Notes under the pieces: model-generated | The model's database searches: none | What the model saw: the letters and a program-made list of their open reading frames with translations, nothing else | Told to the model about the DNA's origin: nothing | Origin: Cyrtodaria siliqua | Lineage: Eukaryota > Mollusca > Bivalvia > Adapedonta > Hiatellidae | Length of the DNA: 64,000 nucleotides | Direction: 5' to 3' | NCBI GenBank assembly: GCA_037043455.1 | Contig: JAWPHD010001221.1 | Location: forward strand, 281,015-345,014 | In this document: piece after piece, positions 29,401-37,200 of the stretch | Numbering within the stretch: position 1 is the stretch's first letter | Layout of the letters: every line of letters begins with the position of its first letter | Position numbers and translations under genes: made by a program

Positions 29401-30991
29401 GATATATAAAGTGATGTGTACATACTCCATAATGAAGAAAATTATAATTAGCGAGATGCATGGCCCTTACTTTGAGAGTTGTTGAGCTCAGTTTTACTGA
29501 TTAAGGATACATTGCTGAGAAGTTGAGAATCTACGGACATTTTATGACTCGAGTATTAAATAGCGTTCTTCAAGTGTTTTGCAATCGTACAACGTAGCTT
29601 TTGTACTTCTCCAACCTGTTTTAATATGTTGCTTTGTAAACATCTGACATTTACGAAGAATTAGTTTGGTTGTCAACTTGAAACATTTATTCAACCCTTT
29701 TTTTGTGGTTTTTTTAATGAGTTTCTACAAATTTCCTATTTGTTAGTTGTCCCTTTTATATAATCGAAATGTATTAGTATGAGTTGGTAATGTACGATTA
29801 TGTAGTTGTGTAAGTATAGAATAGAGCATGAGTTGTGCACGTGTGCGGGGAGATAATGCACGAGCGTTAGCGGCATTATCGTCCGTACACGTGCAAGACT
29901 CATGCTCTATTGTATTTGTACCACAATAACTAACATATGCTGTGTATATCCTCGGGTATTACACGATGCATAGTGTGTATTTAGGATAGTGTGGTACAAT
30001 GTGTTTGTATACATTGCGAGGGGCTGGCGTGGCGCAGTCGGTAGCGCGGCGGATTTGTAACCGGAGGCCCCGGGTTCAATCCTCCGTGGTGCCACTGAGT
30101 TCCGTCGGTGTGTTCTTGGGCAAGACACTTTACCTTAGCCTCGTCCGTCGGATGGGGACGTAAACCGGGCGGTCCCGTGTATCGGTCTATCCTCCGAGCA
30201 CGTTAAAGAACCATAGGAATCTATTCGATAATAAGAGTAGGGCAGGTTCCCGGATTCCTATGTATCCTTCCCCTCTCTCTGGGGCGGCTCTAAATAACCT
30301 ATACTGTGTTGATGAGCCGTTAAACAACATTCAATTGTATACATTGCATTATAGGCTTTGCAGAGCATGTCGTCATAACACGTGAACGGGAGCCCAATTA
30401 GGATAAACATATATAGAACCATATGTGGTCTATACTTGTGTGCCTGATAACCTGAACTGTGTAATCTCTATTGATTAGTTTTAATCCGCCTTGTCAGATT
30501 TAATATAAACCATTGATATATTTTGTAATATTTTCTGTAAATCCTCATTTGAACAATATCCTATTTCCATTAATCCCTAGGTGCCAGGTATATACGATTT
30601 GAAAAATCTTTTATGAGCGCCATGTTTTTGTCCATGCGTCTCTTTAAGCGGAGCTATTGTTCGACTTAGCAACAGCCTATACTGCTCGTTTCGTAGTTTT
30701 GTGTTGGTCATGATTGCTTGTGCTTAATCGAATCAGTAAAATCTAAGTGTTATAACTTTGACAAGTGTAACAAACATTGACTATTGAATGTGTGAATATA
30801 TCGCGGAATGACTAAACTGAATTGTAACTGGTCCTAGGACATTTTATTTTGATTGTGGAATAAGAGAAACTTTGAAAAACAAATAACATTTTGGATTATA
30901 TTGAGTGTTTTGTTTTTATAGAACTACCCCGGCCGGAAGTGTAACCCCAGGATATACACCAAGACCGACACCAGGACCAACACCGTTTTAA
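5117..30991 (+). CDS. Gene A: spliced basic Ser/Thr/Pro-rich protein, family not recognised
   Basis: Seven proposed exons: 5117-5122, 5504-5644, 18100-18238, 19355-19478, 19939-20018, 27754-27856 and 30922-30991. The frame is open throughout with junction phases 0,0,1,2,1,2, giving 220 aa. Exon 1 is only ATG GAG before GTAAAT. If it is wrong, translation starts at the ATG at 5525 in the same frame. Residues 9-49 are Ser/Thr/Pro/Arg rich (SRSLSPSK), residues 50-95 are charged and probably helical, and residues 96-163 look most globular (YFKRPDVQEL, NYLYDYWQRKL). The tail repeats TP/GP steps (TPGYTPRPTPGPTPF). No signal peptide or membrane segment is seen. The exon 5 donor (GTACAT) and exon 6 acceptor (not pyrimidine-rich) are weak, so exon 6 is the least certain part. 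Small size, Tyr/Pro content and basic charge recall microtubule-binding ciliary proteins, but no family was recognised. Without exon 6 the frame reads from exon 5 to a stop at 20040-20042. Confidence 0.6.
5740..5960 (+). mobile_element. SINE family 2, diverged copy
   Basis: tRNA-like head (TCCGATGGCCTACTAGATAG), box B-like GGGTTCGAGTC at about 5798 and the shared block TAGCCTCGTCCTTAGGATGG show kinship to 30018-30334. No clear duplication remains. A similar tail fragment (AGGAATCTACTCGATAGTAAG) lies at 37151. Confidence 0.65.
6850..8320 (+). repeat. Composite element copy 2, about 330-bp internal repeats
   Basis: Opens TTAGCTCTACTGGCC with a CGTCTGTC microsatellite. It has four units beginning ACATCTTCTCTGAAACC (about 6960, 7280, 7590, 7920) with CAAGATGGCCGCC runs, and ends AGTAGAGCGTCTACAGGCC...CCTCTTGTT. 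It lies in gene A intron 2. Confidence 0.75.
8450..9130 (+). repeat. GTCCGGTCCATAACTTTAAT unit repeat
   Basis: Units of about 170-190 bases (8578, 8774, 8945) share GTCCGGTCCATAACTTTAAT and a CTTGTCACAATGAA block, after a CGTCC-rich head at 8510-8570. Related, more diverged sequence is at 20190-20530. Confidence 0.6.
9135..9660. mobile_element. Foldback element with about 190-base arms
   Basis: Left arm 9150-9330 and right arm 9485-9655 are imperfect inverted repeats (TCATTTAAAAGGG... against CCCTTTTAAATGA; AGATGACGTCATC-like inner ends). The centre is AT-rich. A partial arm recurs at 52575-52690. Confidence 0.7.
9660..10340. other. No gene seen
   Basis: Contains (TA)n at about 9820-9842. 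An ORF crossing it lacks protein-like composition. Confidence 0.45.
10560..11110. repeat. Dispersed repeat family X, copy in gene A intron 2
   Basis: Contains blocks that recur through the window: AAACCAGGTTCTAGGGT, AAAACGGGACAGTGTAAATA, GAAAGCCACA, and CAAAGAGGAAAGCATAGT...GGTCATAACCTC. Other fragments, some inverted, are at 18790-19110, 28080-28510, 28740-28870, 33110-34140, 38440-38660, 41280-42070 and 45060-45220. Confidence 0.6.
11294..11450 (+). mobile_element. Hairpin MITE, copy 1
   Basis: A leader (ATACCCGAGGATATACACAG) precedes an imperfect palindrome of about 95 bases, AGAGCATGAGTCTTGCACGT paired with its complement ending CTCATGCTCT. The same 150 bases occur inverted at 29818-29970. 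Confidence 0.8.
11947..12208 (+). mobile_element. tRNA-derived SINE (family 1) with target-site duplication
   Basis: The tRNA-like head has a box A-like stretch near 11960 (GTGGCCCAGTGG) and box B GGTTCGAATC at 12015-12024. The body runs to an (ACAA)n tail. It is flanked by a perfect 11-base duplication CCAATAATGAT at 11936-11946 and 12209-12219, which fixes the insertion limits. It lies in gene A intron 2. Confidence 0.92.
12210..13409. other. No gene seen in this intronic stretch
   Basis: Holds a perfect short hairpin CAGCTGCC-GAA-GGCAGCTG at 12357-12375 and a weak tRNA-like stretch near 12625-12690 (box B-like GAGTTCAAGCC). Confidence 0.45.
13410..15115 (-). mobile_element. LINE relic: 3' half of ORF2 with RNase H, ending in an ATTC tail
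   Basis: Reading from 15110 down, translation gives the end of the reverse transcriptase (FLGLIFDRKLTF, RSKLDYGSIVYGS), the connection region (LALGAFRTSPAESLYVEANE), then RNase H with YTDGSK near 14400, SDSLSSLQAV near 14230 and LPSHVGIRGNGRAD near 14110. A C-terminal HILLECVDFDPIRQRY follows near 13735. Frames change at about 15040, 14835 and between 14386 and 14215, so it is dead. The RNase H points to an I/Nimb/R1-like clade. The 3' end carries (ATTC)n at about 13411-13427. The 5' side is truncated near 15110. It lies antisense inside gene A intron 2. Confidence 0.82.
15464..15613 (+). pseudogene. RecQ-like helicase N-terminal fragment
   Basis: ATG at 15464 opens 49 codons ending TAG. It contains KPKQVECFQ, like the Q/motif 0 region of RecQ-type helicases, followed by DIANLPVGYGKF, a degenerate Walker A (the family norm is LPTGxGKS). 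The key Ser/Thr after Lys is Phe and the frame stops soon after, so it cannot be a working ATPase. RecQ-like fragments are often dispersed by mobile elements in invertebrates. It abuts the start of the 52-bp minisatellite. Confidence 0.55.
15670..17690. repeat. 52-bp minisatellite, about 39 copies
   Basis: Unit GCCTACGTCA-TAGATAGTGT-TTACCTTATA-TACAAACATT-ATCCTTGTAA-AT, repeated head to tail inside gene A intron 2. Main variants are CATAG/CAAAG and ACAGTAT/ACATTAT. Two truncated 21-bp insertions (CTACAGTATCC) lie 489 bases apart (near 15990 and 16479). The last copies (17590-17690) are degenerate. Because 52 is not a multiple of three, the ORFs here are shadows. Confidence 0.95.
20040..21769. 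other. Intronic repeats; no exon found
   Basis: 20190-20530 is a diverged unit repeat. 20108 starts a TTAAAGAGACAT end like the TTAA MITEs. 20925-21015 is an inverted repeat with about 35-base arms (AACTATATACATGTGTTTAT and its near complement). Confidence 0.5.
21770..25140. repeat. 56-bp minisatellite, about 60 copies
   Basis: Unit AGCTTAGCTT-TACTAATGAA-CTTCCCGTCT-AGCAATGATA-CATGTATACA-TACTAG, head to tail over 3.4 kb within gene A intron 5. Subtypes cluster: TAATAATGAACGTCCCCTC around 22750 and 23570, GCTACATG plus TTTCCGTCTTGC towards 24750-25130. A (TA)n run of about 50 bases lies inside at 23391-23443. Confidence 0.95.
25205..25549. mobile_element. MITE with CAG..CGCGTAGC terminal inverted repeats, copy 1
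   Basis: Left end CAGACGCGTAGCTGG...TTACGCACCT and right end AGGTGCGTAACTC...CCAGCTACGCGCCTG are inverted repeats. ACAGC flanks both sides (25200-25204, 25550-25554). The superfamily is uncertain. Confidence 0.72.
26168..26541. mobile_element. TTAA-flanked MITE, copy 1
   Basis: Ends TTAAAAGGACACATG and TCCGTCCCTTTAA. Internal GTCCCGTTAGTTTTTCTA and TGCATTTGTTCAATC blocks are shared with 26678-27004 and, inverted, with 35862-36175. Confidence 0.72.
26678..27004. mobile_element. TTAA-flanked MITE, copy 2
   Basis: TTAA then AGGGACACATGGCAAT at the left, ATTGTCGTGTGTCCCT then TTAA at the right. The left end carries a partial duplication (GGACACATGGCAAT twice). TTAA target sites with short terminal repeats are typical of piggyBac-related elements. 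Confidence 0.78.
27005..27753. other. Intronic sequence with a CCG/CCA triplet run
   Basis: (CCG)n/(CCA)n at about 27481-27525 gives a 58-codon ORF with 11 prolines from an ATG at 27458. No splice support. Confidence 0.4.
29007..29177. mobile_element. GCGTAGC MITE, short copy 2
   Basis: Left CAGGGGCGTAGAGTGG and right CCATGCTACGCACCTG match the ends of 25205-25549. Only 171 bases long; no clean duplication. Confidence 0.62.
29818..29970 (-). mobile_element. Hairpin MITE, copy 2 (inverted)
   Basis: Reverse complement of 11294-11450 including the leader. The loop differs (GCCGCTAACGCTCG-type against the copy 1 loop). Confidence 0.8.
30018..30334 (+). mobile_element. tRNA-derived SINE (family 2), full length with 13-base duplication
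   Basis: Head GGCGTGGCGCAGTCGGTAGC with box B GGGTTCAATCC at about 30072. The conserved centre follows (TTCTTGGGCAAGACACTT), then a GGGGACGTAAACCGGGCGG block and a GTTAAACAACA end. Perfect duplication TTGTATACATTGC at 30005-30017 and 30335-30347. It lies in the last intron of gene A, upstream of the shared exon. Confidence 0.92.
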
Positions 30992-31266
30992 AGATGGCAG
31001 ATAGCAGATCAAATTCCGCGGCGGATAGGAAACGACAAAATAAATTATATCGTACCCCACCAACGCCTCCTCCGGAGGATCTTCTTAAGGAAGAAAAGGG
31101 GTTTGTTTTAGACTGTAATGCAGTTAGCAGCATCTCTTGTGACTTTTCTAAAGCTAATCCAAAACTAGGGCCAGTTGTACCTCCTTATAATTCACAGAAA
31201 GATGGTCATGTAAATAATTATTTTAAGTTCGACGGGGTTCATAAAACACTTGCGAAAACTGGACAG
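30922..31266 (+). other. Shared exon carrying the stop of gene A and the start of gene B
   Basis: The acceptor is a good pyrimidine tract ending TTTTTATAG; the donor is CAG/GTTTGT. In phase 2 the exon finishes gene A with 22 codons and TAA at 30989-30991. In phase 0 it is open over its full 345 bases and contains the gene B ATG at 30994. The intercistronic gap is two bases (TAA AG ATG). The context AAAGATGG has a purine at -3 and G at +4, which favours initiation. Both frames are open across 30922-30988, so this segment could be dual-coding. Confidence 0.6.
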
Positions 31267-34200
31267 GTTTGTAAACTTTTCATATTTGATCATTCATAAT
31301 AAATCTTGTAGCTGTTTGCAACATTTACGTCAATAAGTTATTCAGGTTGTTTGTGTCTGATTTATTTTCTTTAACATTTATTCTATAGCTTTTCATTCAT
31401 GTTTTGGTAATGTTTTGTAATACCTTGCGTTACCATCTCGTTTTTCAAGTACAGTTATATTTACGTTTAAATGTATAGAAATGATAAGAATGACTATTTA
31501 AGCCCGATGTTAAGGGTAGTTTAACATGTTTTCAATGCTAATGTAAGAGTGTGTATATTCTATGTTCATAGTTATAATTCCGCCTGTTTTGTGACACATC
31601 TCTTGCCTATGTGTTTAGCAAAAATGTTGATTTTTTAACTGGCCAATGCAAATCTACACAGTCCTTAACAGAAATCGCATTAGCCATCGATCGCATTTAT
31701 GTGTTACTAAAAAAGATTCTTAATTTGTATTTGAACTAAAATCAATAGTGCTCTATTGTCTAAAGGAAGGGTTTTTCTCTGCTGAGACTGATGTCATATG
31801 AATACACCACTTTTTCGAATTTTGTATTGATATCAGTAAACTAAGAATGTAATTTTTGCTTAATTGGTTTGATTTTTAAAAAAAAAACAATTCGGTCGTA
31901 TATAAACATTTAATGTTAGAGTAAATGTATGTGTAAGACAAGCACGAGTCTCTATAACGTGTACAACTCTGTTGTACAATGTATCGATCACAGAATCATG
32001 GTCTACTTTGTAGTTAAACATTTCTTTTACATTTTGCAACTTATATTAATCACTCTCGGTGGCTTCCAGTGCAGAACCCGTGGAGAAATGTGGATAAATT
32101 ATCTTTCTCAAGGATAAAAACCATGGCCACGGCGAGGATCGAACTCATGACCTTTCGATCTGTAGTCCGACGCTCCACCACTGGCACAAGCATTTTACTT
32201 GACTGTAAAATGATAAGTAAAATGTTAATAGACCCTACTCATGTAGACAATATTGAAGGTGTTGTTGATGATGTTTTTGTTCTTGTTTCTCCGGATATTT
32301 GTATCAGGACACAACATGAACTATTAAAATTAATGTGATAGGCTATGGTATTGTACACGTTTCGTATTTATATGAGTCAGTAGAAGCAAATGAATAAATG
32401 TATACATTATGACCTTGTTGTGTACGTATAATTAGTTATTAGTATGTATATACACGGACTCACAAACAGATATATAAACAACTTGTTATCGCCGTAACTT
32501 ATCAGCTATATTCTCAAATAACTAAATGCATCGTTTATTCCATTATAATGATTTTATATTTGACACGTAGCATTTTGTTGGTATATCATTTTGTAGAGAA
32601 TCAATAGATGTTATATTTCTGTATACACAAGGACTCCTATCAGCTAAAACGTCAGTTGTATTGCGTATTCATTTTATATGTAGAATATTTGAATTGTACA
32701 TGGAGTGTTTTTCATTAAATAAATGTGTGCTTTACAATTGCCTTGTGTATTGACTGGTCCTACGTTTGCATCTAATTGTATTACCATAATACAAAACACG
32801 TATCGCGCAATATAATGGCGTCGTTATGGTATTCAAGTTTACATTGGATGTTTTCATTGAACGTAATTCAAAAGCATTCTTTGTAGTAATGGTTCCTTAG
32901 AAGTCAGCCATGAACGTGTACATTATGATAATTACATTACCATTTCAAGTTTACGACTAAGGTCAATATGGTTGCTATAGTTATTAAAGTAGAATCATAG
33001 TAAAACATAAAATACGGTAAAATGTATCATTAACAGGTAAATGTGCTATTCTGTTTAGAATTACATTCGATTTTATACATACAAAAAAACAAAAACAAAA
33101 ACACGATAATTACAAGGAAAAGGCTTGCGCATGCATGTATGCGACACCACAAATATAAACGGGTTGATGACATAAGAGGTACCCATTACGTGGTCCCGCC
33201 TTAATTCCATTGAACGATGGGAAAACGTATATTAGCAGGATATTATAACGGATATTTCGACAATAAAACATGTTATAAAACATTTTTTTACTGAACAAAA
33301 TGCGATAACTTGTTTAAAATTACCTATTAAATGTTTTAATTTTACATTATGCAAGCTTCTTAAGCCGAAATTAAGGTTTTATTCCATACCCCAGCCAACC
33401 CCGTTTTCGCTTCTTGGAGAAAGGGTTGGATGGGGTATGAAAGTTAATACTCGGACCGCGTAATGGCACCTTAAAATGGTCAATGGAAAAGGCCGATATA
33501 AGTTTAAAACATGTTTCTAGGTGTGGAATAAAAAAAGAGGCATAAGCAAACCTCACTCATACCCTATTGTCATCCAATAAAACGGGACAGTGTAAATAAA
33601 GAAATCCTCGCCTAGCTATACCCTCTTGAAAACTAGCAAGCATTAATATGCAATATGAGTATAACACAAAGATGATCATGTATATATGATATATTTAACA
33701 ACTCTTCTGCACCGGGAACTATCACAAACTGACTTCTGTGCAATACACTGCATGTTTATTGGTTGACCCATTTACAGTTCGCTTCTGTGCATTACTCTTT
33801 GATTGTGCGATGACCGGATTGTGGACCATATGATGACGTCTACCTAAATCCTGAAAAAAAGCATGGAAAGCCACAAAGCAAGAACTCAAAGGTCAGATTA
33901 ACAAGATAATGCATCATCAAGGGCACGACAATATACACATGAAGCCAAGCATCAAACGGTACCATCACGTTCAGGATTTAGGTAGACGTCATCACAGGGT
34001 TCACAATCCGTCTGGTCATCGCACAATCAGAGAGGAAAGAATAGTAGCGAACTGTAAATGGGTCAAGCAGTAAACATGCAGTACATTGCAAAATTATAGG
34101 GTCATAACCTCTTTTGATAATAAGCTTAATACAGATTGTATAAAGGTGATCATCACCAAGGTTATTGGCGAAGTTTGTAAATCACGAAGGTACTGACTGT

Positions 34201-37200
34201 AGCAAACACGTTTTGGCCTGGGGTGGTCGCATAATGGATTCCAGCAAAAACGTCTTCTTTCCTTTTGTAAACAAATGCATTTTCACTTGTTTCATGTCCC
34301 AATTTGGTTTTTATTACATTCAATTTGATGATCTATTTAAGACATGTAAGGTTTTAATTTGATTATATTTCGCTTATATGGAAATGGGTCTTTAAATACA
34401 GTTTCTGGCCATATATTGGCATCTCAGTGTTTGTATTTTTAGACGGTGCAGTCATTCGTGATACAAGTTCTTTCTTAAAAGACTTGTCTGTACATTGTTT
34501 AAAATGAACCTGAATGTGACTTACAAAATTACATTTGTATTTATTAAATATTAAGCAAAGAACAATGGGCATGTGCATGTCAATTATGTTCGTCGTAATT
34601 TGTGCACACCTGTAAAAATAGCTCACTCACTACTGACATATATTGATGTTTTATTTGATCTGTCAGTCTGACTAGTTTTATGTAAATTCATTTCAAGTAT
34701 GCATACTGGAATTCAAATGAACTGTATGTGAAATGCAGTGGTAATCTGTACACAAAATGTATACAAAATGTATACACGAGAGAAGGTCATTGGAAATGGT
34801 TGTTTCCAAATAACAGCATTGGTTCGATTTAATTTATTCAGTGAATAACTTTTGATCAAATCCATTCTGTATATTTAACAAATGGCCATAATAGCGTTAT
34901 TGGGTTGTCAAGAATAGGAATATATATATAAGGGTGCCAACAGTCTTTTGTGATTATTTTTACGTGTGTTTTGTATTATAAATATGCAATACGACACTAA
35001 GAACGAGTTCTGGTTATTACATTAATTACATGATGCCATTATGGTATCTATCATGTAGAATATTACAGAATATTACGGGAAAAAAACACTCAATAACATA
35101 GGAAAGGCTATTGTTAACTAGATGAATATTTACTTCAATCACTCAGTTATACTATATCTTCATATTGAACTGGGCCAAACATCTTGTAATCTATATAACA
35201 TCTACATAAGAAATATATTAAATTGACTCTTGTTGATCTTAAATAAATTGGAATCGCCTCCTACTCAAAAGCTTTGTTAATTCCTTAAAAGGATCACTGC
35301 CGTGTTAAAAATGATAGATTTGACACATGGGCAGGACGGCATTGAATGTTTGAAAGACGACATTATAAAGCGTACATAACAACATTTTCACTGCGAATGT
35401 ATAAATACATAAAATGAACCATTTATGGTTTATTGCCATGAAATCCGATACAGGGGAGATACACGCTAACATGGTGCGGTGTTAATACCGAGTTTTCAAT
35501 GATTTCAAAGGAATTAACACTCCGTACTTGATAGTTAAAGTTCATGTATTGATCAGCCTTTTGAAATGTATAAACCCTATGTACATAGTAAAGAATGTAA
35601 AAATTATGGTGAATTGAACGACTCACTTTATGGCGTGAAGACCTTATAATACTTGATTTAAATTTTTGAGTGCTGTACATACCGCATTGAAATGACCAGA
35701 ACAATAAAATGGAATAAATAATGCAAATTTATTAAATTTCACGCTTCTGTTTAATATTTCATAATTCTGTTTAATGTTTTACACTTCTCCTTAATATATT
35801 ATTTACGTGTAATTGATTTCTATCATGTCGTATTTCATCACGCACGATTCAACTGCTTACGTTAAAGGGACACACGGCAATCTTGAAGTATTTGAAATAG
35901 GTGTCTCGATTTATATATCCAGTATCATTTTTACTTTTGCCCTGGTGACATTTAAGTAAATAAAATTTTAAGTATTCACTATTTCGTCTTATTATACTAT
36001 AAGTTTTAATATATTATTGGTGCATTAATATCTAAAATTAATAATATGCACAAACAAATGGCTTAATACAATTCTTATAATTAACATTAATGATTGAACA
36101 AATGCAATGTATGTAGAAAAACTAACGGAACGCCGCTAGTTTTTAAAAAATCAAGATTGCCATGTGTCCTTTAATTTCACATCAGCAATCAAACAATATA
36201 CGAGTTCCATACAACTAGACTATTTTAACTAGACTATTTGAACTATATGTTCTTGCTTCAGTTTAATTATTTTTTCTTTTTATCCCTTACATGCTTTAAA
36301 ACTTACAAGTTACAGGTAAGTATAGCCCTAATCTAAACAGTCACATTCAGGTTAAGGCTATGCGGTGCTATGACCTTTTTTTAAAAAAAAAAGGCTTAGC
36401 ACAAAAGTTCTACTAGAATAAACTTCATATCAAGATTTACGTTTTGTTCGCTAGTTTAAATATGTGCAGGTTACGCGTTCATTGTAACTTTCTTAAACGT
36501 GGAACATGAACCTCGTTAATTATATCCACTAAAATTCAAATCGATTTATTCTTATCTCTTTATTATAACAGAACACACGAACATAAAATAGGTGGTATGA
36601 ACGCTATTTGTAAATTCTTCCCCGTCTAAGTTCTCATGTACTTGTCATGGTATGTCTGTCTGTTTCATATTACTTTATAATCTGTCTATGTTGCTCCGTC
36701 TATCCTCGAGCCCAATCTCTACCCGGAGTTGACGTTCCTTGCATACACATACACCTCTGCCAACGTCTCACCAAATACCAAGAAACTTTAGCAAACGATG
36801 AAAAACGATTGAAATGCAATATTTCTTGATGGCAATTAACTTTCTTTCTGAATTAACTTTATATGAAATGCTTATATTACAAAACATTTGTTCGGCTTGA
36901 ATGTTTTAAAATATAAATTATGCTCATAATTATATTGCGGTAGAACAAAGGTTGTACTTTGGCACAAAGGTTTGTACTTTGGCATATCGCTCCGCAGTCA
37001 AAACATTAAAATAGGCACCACCAATATCACATAGCTCTTAATGGTCATGTGACAAATCATCATGTGATCGCAGGCTACTTTTTTAGACGTCGACAGATGT
37101 CAGTGTAATAGCCTCTAGGAGTGATTGCCTCCAGCCAAGTAAAAACAAAAGGAATCTACTCGATAGTAAGAAGAGGATGATCCATGTGTTTACTCTCTCC

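Noticed and set aside
30018..30110. Functional tRNA gene
   Set aside because: A and B boxes are present, but they sit at the head of a 317-base SINE bounded by a 13-base target duplication.
30922..30991. Direct join of exon 5 (phase 1) to the shared exon
   Set aside because: That frame hits TAA after seven codons; the intervening exon 27754-27856 restores phase 2 and the TP-rich tail.
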